DNA of 64,000 bases from Taudactylus pleione (GCA_031769625.1 JAUIMM010000017.1:2780501-2844500); one strand, 5' to 3'. Positions 1 through 10,675 are shown, counted from the stretch's first letter. Made by a program: numbers and translations. Notes: generated by a model from the letters alone, not told the origin.

Positions 1-858
1 AAGGCTTAGGAGGTTGCTTCCACAAAATGTGGAGAAGATGATGTTCATAAAAATGAATTATCAACTCTTCCAGGGAGACCAGCCTCCAGAACATACAGAG
101 GGACCTGTGGTGGTGGATTCCAGCGGGGACGAGTTAATACTCTGTGAGGATGAGGATGTACACAACACTGAAGAGGGTGAGGAATCGGTGGATGAGGATG
201 AGGACGACATCTTGCCTCCGTAGAGCCAGTTTGTGCAGGGACAGATTAATTGCCAGCTTGTTTTGTGGGGGCCCAAACGAACCAATCATTTCAGCCACAG
301 TCGTGTGGCAGACCCTGGCGCTGAAATGATTGGTTTGTTAAAGTGTGCATGTCCTGTTTATACAACATAAGGGTGGGTGGGAGGGCCCAAGGACAATTCC
401 ATCTTGCACCTCTTTTTTTTCTTTGAATTATGTACTGTTTGGGGCCTAGTTTTTCAAACTGCAATCCTGTCTGCCACTGCAGTGTCACTCCTAGATGGGC
501 CACGTGTTTGTGCCGCCCACTCGTGTCGCTTAGCATAGTCATCCATCTACGTCGGTGCAACCTTTTGGACATAAAAACACTATTGTGAGGTGTGAGGTGT
601 TCAGAATAGACTGGAAATGAGTGGAAATTAAGGTTTTTGAGGTTAATAATAGCATAGGAGCAGAAAAATCAACACATTCTGTGATTTTAGCTGTTTTTAT
701 GCTTTTTTAAAAAAAAATACAGATCCAAAACACAAAACCCAGAACCCAAAACACCGAAGGGTGGTTTTGGCAAAACCAATCCAGATCCAAAACACGAAGA
801 AAGATCCAGATCCAAAACCAAAACACAAAACATGAAAAGTGGCCGGTGCACACCCCTA
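1..858 (+). mobile_element. hAT transposon, 3' terminal part
   Basis: The window opens inside a hAT-superfamily DNA transposon. Its first 220 bases encode the end of the transposase. About 630 bases of non-coding 3' sequence follow, rich in 'atccaaaac' motifs, ending at a GTGCACACCCCTA terminus next to an (AT)n tract. The same sequence occurs inverted at 60081-61049, which supports the right-hand boundary. The left part lies outside the window, so length and target duplication cannot be judged. Superfamily assignment rests on the encoded C-terminal motif. Confidence 0.8.
2..223 (+). pseudogene. hAT transposase C-terminal fragment
   Basis: Frame 2 from the window edge reads RLRRLLPQNVEKMMFIK and then an acidic tail rich in Glu and Asp, ending at a TAG at 221-223. 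The LLPQNVEK(L/M)MF(I/M)K segment matches the end of the hAT dimerisation (hATC) region and recurs at 49.9 kb and, on the minus strand, at 60.9 kb. Only the last ~73 residues are present, so the catalytic domain cannot be assessed. The ATG at 38 is internal to the protein and is not a real start. Confidence 0.75.
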
Positions 859-880
859 ATATATATATATATATATATAT
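859..880. repeat. (AT)n microsatellite
   Basis: A short pure AT tract separates the hAT terminus from the palindromic composite that follows. Confidence 0.9.
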
Positions 881-911
881 AGCAAGAAGACCAGCGGCAC
901 TCAAGGGATTA

Positions 912-1114
912 CGGGGTCTGCTTACTAAGCAGTGTTTGGAGACAGAGTGAAAAGTGATAAGAAAGTGATGATAAGGTGCCAGCCAATCAGATCCCATTTG
1001 TCTTCTCACAAGCTGTGTTTGAAAAATGACAGTTGGGAGCTGATTGGCTGGCACCTTATCATTTTCTTATCACTTTTCACTCTGTCTCCTACCACTGCTT
1101 AGTAAATAGACCCC
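912..1114. mobile_element. PIF/Harbinger-type MITE (203 bp)
   Basis: The ends CGGGGTCTGCTTACTAAGCA and its near mirror form terminal inverted repeats. TTA is duplicated at 909-911 and 1115-1117. A 3-bp TTA duplication is the usual signature of PIF/Harbinger insertions. The inner part is a second palindrome containing inverted CCAAT motifs (gccaatcag and ctgattggc), shared with the MITE at 1825-2027. Confidence 0.75.
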
Positions 1115-1334
1115 TTAATAAGAGACAACAACCGAAGGATTTAGACAAGTCGACGTTTCAATGCGACAGCATTTTCATCAGGACACAGTAAAGTACAAAA
1201 AACATGCGGAATTGTGGTGATGGGGAGCACTTAGTAAAGTACAAAAAACACTGACCTTAAATGTGTCCTGATAAAAATGCTGTCACATTGAAACGTCGAC
1301 TTGGCTGACTTCCTTTGGTTGTCGTCTCTTATTA

Positions 1335-1783
1335 TGGGCTCCATTTACTAACGAAATATAACCCCTTTAGCGCTCGCTAAAGGGGTTATATCATCTTTCT
1401 GTATTTAGTAAACAGCGGTAATCTTAGATTACCGCTGTTTTTACAGCGTGTGTATCTTTCAGATGGCGATAGCGATGCGGGCCCCATTGCCGGCAGTGGA
1501 GCCCCAGCGGTGCCTTGCCAGGGAAGGCTTCCAGGCACTGCCGGGTCTCCGTGTCATAACCATGCGCAGACGGACCGTCGCACATGTGCATAACACTGGA
1601 GCCCTGTCGCTGGCAGCGTTAGGCTGCCAGCAGCCCAGCGGAGGACCTCGCAGAGGACCTGGACTTCGCTGGACCTCGCCAGAGGGGTAGGTATTACTAA
1701 ATACCAGTGGAATTTTCGTTTGTATCACAGTGATACTAAACGAAAATTGCCGCTGGTATTTCGTTCGTTTGTAAATGGAGCCC
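1335..1783. mobile_element. PIF/Harbinger-type MITE (449 bp)
   Basis: The ends TGGGCTCCATTTACTAACGA and TCGTTTGTAAATGGAGCCC are inverted repeats, and TTA is duplicated at 1332-1334 and 1784-1786. The core is GC-rich and holds small palindromes such as AACCCCTTTAGCG/CGCTAAAGGGGTT. There is no coding potential. The family differs from the 912-1114 element in its core but shares the 'TTTACTAA' sub-terminal motif. Confidence 0.75.
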
Positions 1784-1824
1784 TTAATCCCTTGAGTGCC
1801 GCCGATCTCTTTGCATTGTACTTG

Positions 1825-2027
1825 GGGCCCTCATTTACTAACGAGTTTTATCACCAAAACGAGTGATAAATTTCACTGTGTATAAATGGTGCTCCAGCCA
1901 ATCAGCTCCCAACTGTCAACTGCTGGAAAAATAACAGTTGGGAGCTGATTGGCTGAAGCGCCATTTATCATACACAGTGAAATATTTCACTTGATTTGGT
2001 GATAAAACTCGTTAGTAAATGGGGGCC
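1825..2027. mobile_element. PIF/Harbinger-like MITE (203 bp)
   Basis: The ends GGGCCCTCATTTACTAACGAG and CTCGTTAGTAAATGGGGGCC form inverted repeats with a likely TTG duplication (1822-1824 and 2028-2030). The centre contains the same 'ccaatcagctcccaactg' palindrome as the 912-1114 copy. It lies in the right flank of the composite palindrome. Confidence 0.7.
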
Positions 2028-2163
2028 TTGGTGCGCTTGATCTTATGAGGTAAGAAGTGTTTAATTTTTTTGAGTGTCATATCCCCTCTTTTGGATTTCC
2101 TATATATATATATTTCCTTGCTCATTTCCTTTTTATAAGGGTGTTTCCACACTTATGGACCAC

Positions 2164-2165
<2 letters not shown>

Positions 2166-2218
<53 letters not shown>

Positions 2219-2222
2219 TATA
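2166..2222. repeat. (AT)n microsatellite
   Basis: A nearly pure AT tract of about 57 bases. The open frames across it (YIYIYIYI) are produced by the repeat. Confidence 0.95.
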
Positions 2223-2255
2223 TCTTACTGTATATGTCCTAAAAAAACATTGTGA

Positions 2256-2450
2256 GGTCAATGTAATAGCCTGCGGACTGCAGGCATCGGCGAGCTCCGT
2301 TTGAGATTGCCCAATGATTTAAAGTAGCAGCAATTTGAAAGGCAAAACCAAGTATATTGTGCCTTTTAAATGACTGCTTCTTTAAAACATCAGACAGTCT
2401 CACACAGAGCTTGCTGATGCCTGCAGTCTGCAGGCTATTACATTTACCCC
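2256..2450. mobile_element. MITE with 'GTAATAGCCTGC' termini
   Basis: GGTCAATGTAATAGCCTGC at the left is mirrored by GCAGGCTATTACATTTACCCC at the right, followed in each arm by a shared 'gactgcaggcat' palindrome. The AT-rich centre is non-coding. TGTG occurs just outside both ends, but the duplication is not clear enough to assign a superfamily. Confidence 0.6.
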
Positions 2451-2917
2451 TGTGTCTGTGTCTACCATCATTTATATTGTGATGTGCACATAGAAATATA
2501 TAATTTATTTATTAAGTACACATGTTTTTCTTTACAGTAAGGATTTTCCTGGTAACTATGCAACCCTTGTGTTCACACTGTGACTGAGAAAGGCTGAGAA
2601 AGTCTAGTTCTATTTCCTAGAGCACTTTACAAGCTGTCCTGGCAATTTCCTGCACATTCTGTGAGTGGTTTGGCTGGGCTCAGCACCGTGTAGGGGAGAG
2701 AGAAGCTATTTGCAGAGACTAATCAACGGAAAGTAGGTAACACACACTGGACTCAATTATGAACACTGGGCATAGGTGATGTCACCTGCGGCTCAGCTAC
2801 CACAGTATGCTTCTCTACAAATACATAAATGTAATGACATGCTATTATTAAGCTCCAGCTGAAGTTACTGTAGAATGACCTACAAGATTAATTACCTCTA
2901 TCACTAGTACATAGCAG
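2451..2917. other. No feature recognised
   Basis: About 470 bases of unique-looking AT-rich DNA. I see no open frame with protein-like composition, no splice structure and no repeat. Confidence 0.5.
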
Positions 2918-3475
2918 AGGGATGTAGTCAGGATACCGGCGGCTGCTATCCTTGCCGCCGAAAAATCCCGACACTTAAAGCACGACATGGGACTAAAGAT
3001 AGGCGTCGGAATCCCGACGTCTATCATTAGCCCCACGAAGAACTCCCGACACCTGGCATACCAAACAAAGGTAAGCCAGGTGTCTTAGGTTCTAGACGCG
3101 GTTGAGGGGATGGGTTAGCTTTAGGAACCTCCGGGGAGGACTTAGGGTTAGGAAGCCCCCCTGGTAGGGTTATAGTTAGGTTAGGGTTAGGCACCCCAGG
3201 GGGGAGATTAGGTTTAGGCACCCCCTGTGAGGGTTAGGTTTGGGGTGCGGGAAGGGGGGGTTAGGTTTAGGCACCAATGGGGGGAGGTTAGGGTTAGGCA
3301 CTAAGGGGTGAGGTTAGGCTTAGGCACCACTAAGGGAGGGTTAGGGTAGGGAGAGGGGAGGGTTAGGGTACTTACCACTCCCTGTCAGGATTTAGAGCCA
3401 TCGGTCTTCCGCTGTCGGTATTTGATCCGGCGGCTATTCAGCCGCCCGCATTGCATAACGATTCCCATAGCAGAT
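2918..3475. mobile_element. Element with internal telomere-like TTAGGG array
   Basis: The unit begins near 'gtagtcaggataccggcggct' and ends near 'ggcggctattcagccgcccgc'. Both ends carry short GC-rich palindromes. Between about 3110 and 3375 lie degenerate repeats of TTAGG(T/G)TTAGGCACC with G-rich spacers. A related unit with the same ends and array is at 44015-44325, which argues for a dispersed element and against a fused chromosome end. Exact termini are uncertain. Confidence 0.55.
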
Positions 3476-3676
3476 CATATGCTACATACCGCTGCTATCT
3501 CTGAAACCAAAAATAAACAGTAATATTTATTAAATATGAACATGAAAATACTGCAAGTTGTGTACAGCTATTTTATAGACATTAAGCAACAGTACAGTAT
3601 ATATATATATATATATACCGGAATTATAAGACTGAATGATCACTATATTTCTAGACGACAACAGCCTGGAGACTAT

Positions 3677-3796
3677 GGGCCTGATTCAGTCTTGGAAATA
3701 TAGTAAGATATAGCAAGTACAGTAACTGTGTACCTGGACAAACCATGTTGCAATGCAAGGGGTGCAAATACATAATTTTGTTTTGCATGTGGGGTA
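3677..3796. mobile_element. GGGCCTGATTCAG-family MITE, left half
   Basis: The fragment starts with GGGCCTGATTCAG, preceded by TAT. It is cut at 3796 by the retroviral insertion and resumes at 16778. The joined halves align with the reverse of the complete copy at 38579-38900, which identifies the pre-insertion target. Confidence 0.7.
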
Positions 3797-4291
3797 TGTC
3801 GAAGCTGGATGATTGGCTGAGATCAGATCTTTGAAAATATCTGAAGACGCCATGTTTGCGTTGTCTGCACCACGCCATCTGGCGTAGTCAGTATAATATC
3901 ATTGTGTATGGCAATGATTTAGCGTTGTGTACATCTGCCGTGTTACTGCACACTGTTAATGTCTTTACATAATAAATGCGCACGGATACACATATGTATT
4001 TAAAGACTTTATATATATTTAAAAATGCAAAGGTTTGGTCAGTGCTGGGAGACAAGCCCTGTGTACATGTCTGTGACTAGTAATTGAAAAACAAACACAT
4101 ACTGTGAGGTGCAGACGAGTGTTTTCAATGAACCATTGTCTTTAAGTCTGACTATCATTGTATGCCTAAAGGAACTAGCATTTACATTCCAAATAGGCTG
4201 GAGAGGCCTTTCATTACATTGTGATTCCATCAAGTATCTGCTGGCCATCTCTGATCAGAATAACTCCATTGTCTGTAATTTTTGAACTTAG

Positions 4292-4758
4292 GCTCTGAAT
4301 CAGGGCGTCTTTTTATTTTTATGGAGCGGCCTCCTGGCCACTCGCATTGCTGTGGGTTACCACCCACAGCTAATGCAAGCGGCCAGGATGATGGTCGCGA
4401 TGGTCTTGCGACGAGACCCTTGTGGTAGGGTCTCAAGGCCGCAAGCCCCAGAGAGCTTTCGGCTCAAACAGAGCCGAAAGCTCTCCCACTGACATCACTT
4501 GTGATGTCAGTGGGGCCGCCCCCAGACGGTAGGCGTTCTCATGGGAACGCCTCCATCTGGGCAGCCACCCCCCGGCCCGCCCACCAAAGGGGGCATGCTG
4601 TCACTCAACATCAACAGCACGCCCCCTTTGGTGAGAGACCCGAAGCGACGGATTGCCCGTCGCTATCCGGGTCTCGCGCATGCGCACGACGGAGCCGACT
4701 CCGTCGTGCGCATGAGCTCTGGGCCACCATCGACCCGGTTGCGAGCGCTCAGCGCCCA
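4292..4758. mobile_element. GGGCCTGATTCAG-family MITE lacking outer termini
   Basis: This stretch is present only in the 5' LTR. The 3' LTR shows the empty site ('cttagttcagac'). The interior matches the other family copies: a 'gcggcctcctggccactcgc' block, the ATGGTCGCGATGGTC block, the TGACATCACTTGTGATGTCA palindrome and 'cgcatgcgcacgacgga'. It begins inside the usual left end (GCTCTGAATCAGGGC) and stops before the usual right end. Flanks share only AG. Confidence 0.8.
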
Positions 4759-4806
4759 CAGTTCAGACAGAAGTAATATCAATAATACCAGTTACTGGAT
4801 GAAGCT

Positions 4807-4875
4807 AGATATATATATATATATATATATTAATATATGTATATATATATAAATCCATGACACTGATGCACATTT

Positions 4876-4943
<68 letters not shown>
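4807..4943. repeat. (AT)n and (CA)n microsatellites in the 5' LTR
   Basis: AT tracts flank a pure CA tract (about 4877-4912). The corresponding tracts in the 3' LTR (15762-15867) are shorter. The long minus-strand open frames here are YIYI/CVCV repeats without meaning. Confidence 0.9.
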
Positions 4944-4948
<5 letters not shown>

Positions 4949-5488
4949 ATACACTTAAACGATTGCATGTGTATCCACAATGCGTGCACACATATACACA
5001 GTTGCTATTGTAAATATAAACACACACAGTGCATGTTTGCGCTTCTACACAACCCCTGCACACAGCGCACTTTTTGCGCTGCGTGTAGATGCACAACGCA
5101 TACTTACATATAATCATAAATATACACGCACTCATAAAAGATTCCTTCACATTAAACATAATATTAGAGGTTTTAATAACATATAATTATGTTGTGAAAT
5201 GTATATGATATTTAACATGGTAGACATGGCATGTTTGGTACTATACTGACACACTGTTTATTTCCAGATATCCGAACCTACCAGCGAGGGAGTCGCATCT
5301 TGCGTTTGTTGGTTATGGATTATTGGAAATTATTGGTTAGAATGTATACTCTGTAATGTAGTGCCTTTAGCTAGTTTAAACCAATTAAAGAAAGACACTG
5401 TAAGCTCAAGAGACTGTGGAGAATTGGGACATACCCCTAGTGAACTGTCCTATGAACTACAATGTACTACAAAGACCAAGAGCATGAA

Positions 5489-5548
5489 CCAATGGAATTA
5501 TGTTTGTCTGTCTACATTGTTGTTATCATGATCTGTTAGGGTATATAA
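5489..5548 (+). promoter_or_regulatory. LTR promoter: CCAAT box and TATA box
   Basis: CCAAT at 5489-5493 and TATATAA at 5542-5548 are about 50 bases apart, a normal RNA polymerase II core promoter arrangement. Transcription would be expected to start near 5570. The same pair occurs in the 3' LTR. I see no AATAAA between the TATA box and the LTR end. The nearest candidate is AATAAG around 5725. Confidence 0.65.
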
Positions 5549-5846
5549 CCTGTGTCCCGGTCCCAGTCAGTAGCCATTCTTCTTGGATGACCACAGGCTT
5601 CTGGAGTGACGATTGTTTACTGGGACCAGTGCGCATGCGTATGTATCAAGTTGTACCTTTTGTATTTAATTGTCTTTGTGCTAATTGTGATAGATCATAG
5701 CGTGTAACTTACTTTTTGTTGCAATAAGAACTTTTTGTGCTTTGGAAACACAGTTGGGCTGGAAAGCAATTATGTATTGTGCGACAGGTAACGCTAAATA
5801 TCGTCTTGCGATTATTTAGGTGTAACGAAAATACGGTATTCATAGT

Positions 5847-5864
5847 TGGGGGCTCATAGTTTGG
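5847..5864 (+). other. Primer binding site, tRNA-Pro type
   Basis: TGGGGGCTC lies two bases after the LTR end, where the reverse-transcription primer site is expected. The first nine bases match the complement of a proline tRNA 3' end. The following nine diverge. Confidence 0.65.
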
Positions 5865-6900
5865 AGGTCACGCTACCTGAATTTACACGGTAATACGGCT
5901 CTTGCTTTCTCAACAAAGTGTGGAAGGCGCCATACGCAGGAAGAACGCACTGTGTTCCAAATCTGCTACCATCTAGTGTTGAGAAACCGATACCCTTTAT
6001 TGTGTGATTTCAAAGGTGCGCTGACTAGGACCTGTGGACGGGAGAGAAAAAAATCTGTTTCTTTCTTTGTTAGGTTTGGTGCTAACATGCGACTTGCACA
6101 ATAGCGTATACATGTTTCTTATATTGCTTCCATATGTTTAAACAATCAGTAAGATAACATTGTTGTATTGATAGCGTGATTGCATTGTTTAAGGTCTCTG
6201 AATCATACTGCCATACTGGGGAAAGGTTTATTTTTCTGAGCAGAAAAGGTGTTTGAAAGTGAATGTGTGCTTGTGGCGTGAATGTCGGTCCTTAAGACTT
6301 GGTAGGTGTCTGATGAGGCAGAAAGCTACTGGGTGTGTACACATAGCAGGTGTATTGCAGCAAGGACAGGGATTTTGTACCTTGGAGAAAACAAGTAGGT
6401 TTTTGAAATTCAGCCCTCAAATAGTGGTCGCAAAGGTCCATTGATCAGTTAGGTTCTCTGGGCATTGCGGTTCGACTGCACGGTTGGGCAGACTGTGATT
6501 GTGACTGGGGGTAGTGGACGAAATCACTGGAAAGGGTGAGAGTTATTGGAACTCTTAAATGCTAAAAGTGGAAAGTATTCAAAAAGGAAGCTTAGACGAA
6601 GCTTGTGTGGATTCGTCTGGAGTCAGAATAAGTGCATAGACATTAGTTTGATCCTCGTTGTGTGCACTGGCAGTAATGCTCAGCGGTTGGTAGCACATAA
6701 GGGAAGAAGCTGAGACAGAGCTTTTACGGAGATCTGTCTGAAAGAAGGATAATTACATAGGAATATCCTGCTCCTCTTGTGCACGCTCTCCGCAATGCTT
6801 ATCGGGCCGGTTGTGCACAAGAGAAGGAGTGCGTGAACGTAGCTCTCGGGAATCGTTTACCGGTCCACATACTAGCGAAAAGTGCTTAGCGTTTTCCCAG
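5865..6900 (+). other. Retroviral 5' leader
   Basis: About 1 kb of untranslated leader between the primer site and the probable gag start. It should hold the packaging signal and a splice donor, neither of which I can place with certainty. Two imperfect copies of a ~125-base unit lie in tandem at about 6588-6710 and 6711-6835: 'gaagcttagacgaagctt' versus 'gaagctgagacagagctt', then related blocks ending in 'agcacataaggg' and 'gtgcacaagaga'. Confidence 0.55.
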
Positions 6901-8743
6901 ATGGGTGCCAGGCTGATGCTGGGTATGGTGGACAATATGCTGCTTATGGAAGGACCGACAGGTTCGGCAAGGCATATAATGTATACAAAATATGGTGCGT
7001 ATGCAACTGCATACTGTAATGTATGGGTTAAGATGACCAAAATGTGTGTGAAACCTTTTCCCAAAATTGGCAGTTTTGATGCGGAGGTGTTGAATAATGT
7101 TAGGCATAGCATCTGTGTGGTGAAATAAAGAAACAAATAAAGTATAATGATTGTTTAAAACAATGGCAACATGAGGGGAACACGTGGCTTAGCGGCGTGC
7201 ACGTGACACAAAATAGCGCTGCGCTCATGATGCAAGGGAGCGTGCATGCAACGCTAAATAGCACCATGTGTGCGCCTCAAGGGAGCATGCATGCACAGCA
7301 AGGTAGCTTTGCCAAAGGTGCAGGCGGACCTCCGCTGCCCTGTGCAGCTGAAGGTTCAGGTACAGCTGATACCAAAAATAATAAAAATGTAACAAGTAAC
7401 TTGTACCCTATCCTAAGTAAGTATAAGGAAAATGTTTATGAATCAGATGATGAACCTGTTGTAGTGTCTGCCATTTCACATGCTGTTCAAATGTTAGCTA
7501 TTCCACCGCAGCAAGCACAGGGAGTGACCCCACCAGGTACAGCAGCAGAGGTGATACCATCAGCTGTAGCGCCACCAACTGTAGCGACAGCTGCGGTTGG
7601 TGGAAGTAATATAATACGTAGCAGTAGTAGACTGAACCCCCCAAGTACCAAGGCCAAAGGTAGCGATGTGGTAGGCGTTCATCCTGTCCGGACAATAACA
7701 GTTCCCAGTGGGAATCCAGACGCAAGCGGTGTAGTGCCTACAAGGGATGTAACTATGTATTGTCCATGGACGAGAGCACAGCTGCTTTCTATAATGTCAG
7801 ACTTTCCCGACCCTAGAAAAGAATTAGCTAAATGCCAAAAATTTGATAAGGATCTCGGTAATGCTCACGAGCCAACCAACAGGGATTGGTGAGTGGTATT
7901 ACGGGCATATCTTCCATCTACTACCGACGTGAAAATATTAATCACGGCCTCTGTATTGGATGGAGACAATCCCTTAACTGATGAAAGTAACCAAGATAAC
8001 ATTGCCCGCATAGTCACCCAATTGGCCGTATATTTTCCAGTAGTAGTGAACTGGAGTAAAATTTTCACCATTAAACAGGAGAGTGAATCTGCAGCAGATT
8101 ATTTCACCCGAGCACTGCAGACTGTCACCCAGTACACTGGGATAGAGGAAATAAAAGACAACACACACCACAGGGAGTAGCAGTCATGGTACTTATGGAT
8201 GGTTTTAAAGACAACCTAATGACCAGGGTTCAGACCTTGCAGCCTAACTGGAGGGGAATCACGGTAGACACTCTCAGGGAATCTGCTATTGAACATGATA
8301 AAAACATCCTCAGGAAAAGAGAAACTCAAAGCAAAAAGCTAATGGCTGTTAGCATTCAAACTTTGAAAGCAATGTAAATACAGCCACAAGAGATATGTAC
8401 ACCTGCGCAACTACATGCTCTCAGTACATACCATCCTGCACAGCCACACATGCATCAGCAACAAAACACATATCAACATACCTCGCCTCAACACACATAC
8501 CATACACAGCCTCAAACTCTTCATATACCCCAACCCACACAACAACAACCTTTCAACACATATTCACGAAGGTATTATAGCTGTAATCAGATAGGACACA
8601 TAAGTAGAAACTGCAGGGAGAAGAGGAGGGAGCCACCTTACCAGGGGGCACCTAAACACCCACAGAAATCAGGACAGTTCCAACAGTCACCAGCACACAT
8701 AGTGGCAGTAGATGCTTTACTGGAAGAAGATAGTCAGTGCTAG
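6901..8743 (+). pseudogene. gag: Retroviral gag (matrix-capsid-nucleocapsid), broken
   Basis: Gag forms the virion core. A plausible start is the ATG at 6901 (MGARLMLG), since Met-Gly is the usual N-myristoylation signal. That frame stops at 7126. Frame 3 then covers 7197-7890 (linker and start of capsid, 'YCPWTRAQLLSIM'), meets an in-frame TGA at 7890-7892 and continues as capsid to 8180. Frame 2 continues to the nucleocapsid and ends at TAG 8741-8743. The CCHC zinc knuckle at 8573-8614 has lost its first cysteine: the codon at 8573 is TAT (Tyr), while Cys-X4-His-X4-Cys remains. The terminal TAG followed by GGGTCAGG in the pol frame resembles the readthrough arrangement of gammaretroviruses. 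Confidence 0.8.
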
Positions 8744-9219
8744 GGGTCAGGTCACACATGTAGTCTACAGCCAGTCAGGTTAACTGAGAATACTAGGGAA
8801 GAACCTACAATGACAGTTGATGTAGCTGGTACTAAACATAGTTTTCTTGTAGACACAGGGCCGACCAGGTCTGTGATAAATTCTTCATTAAATTTTCAGG
8901 TTACTAACAAGACCATACCAGCCATGGGGGTAACGGGTAAAGTGCAACATTATCCTTTAACCAATCCGCAGAGGTTACTATAGGACCATTGCAAACCAAA
9001 CATTCTTTTCTCTCAGCAGCAGCGGCTCCTACTAACCTACTGGGAAGGGATTTGTTGTGTAAAATGGGATGTGTCATTTACTGTACCCCTGATGGTATAT
9101 TCCTAGATATCCCAGAGAAGGTTGCGCATGAGGTAAGGGATATATTGGACACCCCACAAAGACTAATGTTGCACTCTACCATTCTAGAGCATATTTCACC
9201 CCAGGTAAAGGAAATGTAG
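8744..9219 (+). pseudogene. pro: Retroviral protease, broken
   Basis: Directly after the gag stop and in the same frame, the sequence encodes an aspartic protease that would cleave the Gag-Pol polyprotein. The active-site triad Asp-Thr-Gly is intact at 8852-8860 (FLVDTGPTRSVI). A stop near 8982 and a shift to frame 1 break the reading frame. The C-terminal part resumes at about 8989 with the conserved NLLGRDLLCKMG segment and ends at 9219. The split makes it non-functional as it stands. Confidence 0.8.
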
Positions 9220-10675
9220 TTACAAATACCAGGGTCCCTCTGGACCAAAGATGGACAGGACACTGGATTGATGGCAAATGTAGCTCCCATAATGGTAAAT
9301 CTAAAAAGTGGTATGCAAGCTCCAAAAATTTCCCAGTACCCGTTAAAACCAGAAAATAGAGATAGGGGTTTATCCCATAACTGAGCGGTTATTGCAACAG
9401 GGAATTTTAGTCCGTACAGCAAGTGTAGCCAATAGTGCAATTTTTCCAGTGAAGAAGGCTGGGGGGAGGGGCTATAGAATAGTACAGCACCTTAGAGGGG
9501 TTAATAAAGTAGTTCAGAGCCAGTTCCCCATAGTGCCAAATTCAGCTGTCATCCTTATGCAGATTCGACCATCCGCTACCCATTTCACAGTCATTGACCT
9601 GTGTTCTGCATTCTTCTCTGTCCCTCTTCACCCTGACTGTCAGTATCTATTTGCATTCCCATACAGAGGGGTACAATACACATAGACATGATTTCCCCAG
9701 GGCTTCATAGATAGCCCCAATATTTTCTCTCAGGCCTTACATGACTGTTTGCATTCTTTTCAACCCACTAATGGATCTGTTCTAATTCAATATGTAGACG
9801 ATTTATTGTTATGCTCTGATTCGTTTATGTCATGTTTAAATGATACTAAACTGTTGTTACTTCATCTCTCACAAACAGGGCACAAGGTTGCAAATGACAA
9901 ATTACAGCCATGCCTGACTAGGGTCAAATATTTGGGAAATTGTCTAACCCAGGGGCTACGACATTTGACAACTGACAGAATACAGGCCATACAAACCATG
10001 ACACTGTCGCAAAACCAACAGAAAATCCGTACCTTCTTGGGAATGTGTGGATACTGCAGAATGTGGATCCCAGGTTTTTCTATTTTGGCATTATCATTGC
10101 AGGAGTTAGTTTCATCATCAAAACCCGATCGTGTAACACACACTGAGGAGACAGAGCAGGCTTTCCTTAACCTTAAGGATAGTCTAACAAGAGCACCTGC
10201 CCTGGGAATGCCAGATTATGAAAAAAAAACATTTGAGTTATATTGTATGGAAGCTGATGGCTGCGCGGCAGGTGTGCTCACACAAAAACATGGTGCTGCT
10301 AGCAGACCTGTAGCATACTACAGTGCCCAAATGGACACTGTGGCAAGATCACTCCCAACGTGTTTAAGAAGTGTAGCAGCGACAGCTCTTTTGGTAAATA
10401 AGAGTGAGGATGTAGTATTAGGTCATGATATGATTGTTATTACACCCCATGCTGCATCTGCTTTACTGAATTCTGCCCAAACTAGACATGTTTCTTCAGC
10501 TAGGTTCACAAAATGGGAACTAGCTCTAATGGCACCTGCAAATATCACCATTAAACGATGTAACACCTTAAATCCAGCAACATACTGTACTTACCATATG
10601 TGCCTAGGAAGGCACAAAGGGTGGAGAGAGGTGAGCCACTGGCTGAAGGTGCGTTTTGCAGGTATACTGACATGA
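9220..10675 (+). pseudogene. pol: Retroviral reverse transcriptase, broken
   Basis: This encodes the polymerase that copies viral RNA to DNA. Frame 2 holds two long segments. 9392-9685 carries the fingers and first palm motif (VKKAGGRGYRIVQHLRGVNK, then FTVIDLCSAFFSVPL). 9749-10675 starts just before the second palm motif with an intact YVDD catalytic box at 9791-9802, followed by thumb and connection (LGMCGYCRMWIPGFS). A TAG at 9683-9685 separates them, and the sequence between 9220 and 9391 is disrupted. The order and spacing fit a gammaretrovirus-like pol. Confidence 0.85.

Larger units (their letters stand above)
893..1803. repeat. Large palindromic element split by two MITEs
   Basis: The left arm GCGGCACTCAAGGGATTA (894-911) continues at 1115 with 'ataagagacaac' and 'gtcgacgtttcaatgcgac'. 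The right arm mirrors this from about 1260 to 1334 and resumes at 1785-1802 as TAATCCCTTGAGTGCCGC. With the two inserted MITEs removed, the arms form one long inverted repeat around a ~70 base centre. This looks like a foldback or non-autonomous DNA element. No terminal duplication was identified and the superfamily is unknown. Confidence 0.7.
3797..5844 (+). repeat. 5' LTR (with MITE insertion)
   Basis: It starts TGTCGAAGCTGG and ends ATTCATA. It matches the 3' LTR (15222-16777) throughout, apart from a 467-base MITE at 4292-4758. Without the insert it is about 1.58 kb, long for a retrovirus. It contains (AT)n and (CA)n microsatellites present in both LTRs at different lengths, then a CCAAT-TATA promoter. 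The end is TA where retroviral LTRs normally end CA. Confidence 0.9.

Noticed and set aside
3100..3375. True telomere or chromosome-fusion site
   Set aside because: Repeats are degenerate and have dispersed-element ends that recur at 44 kb.
4830..5159. Cysteine-rich minus-strand open frame
   Set aside because: Created by the CA/AT microsatellites of the LTR. The 3' LTR counterpart differs in length and frame.
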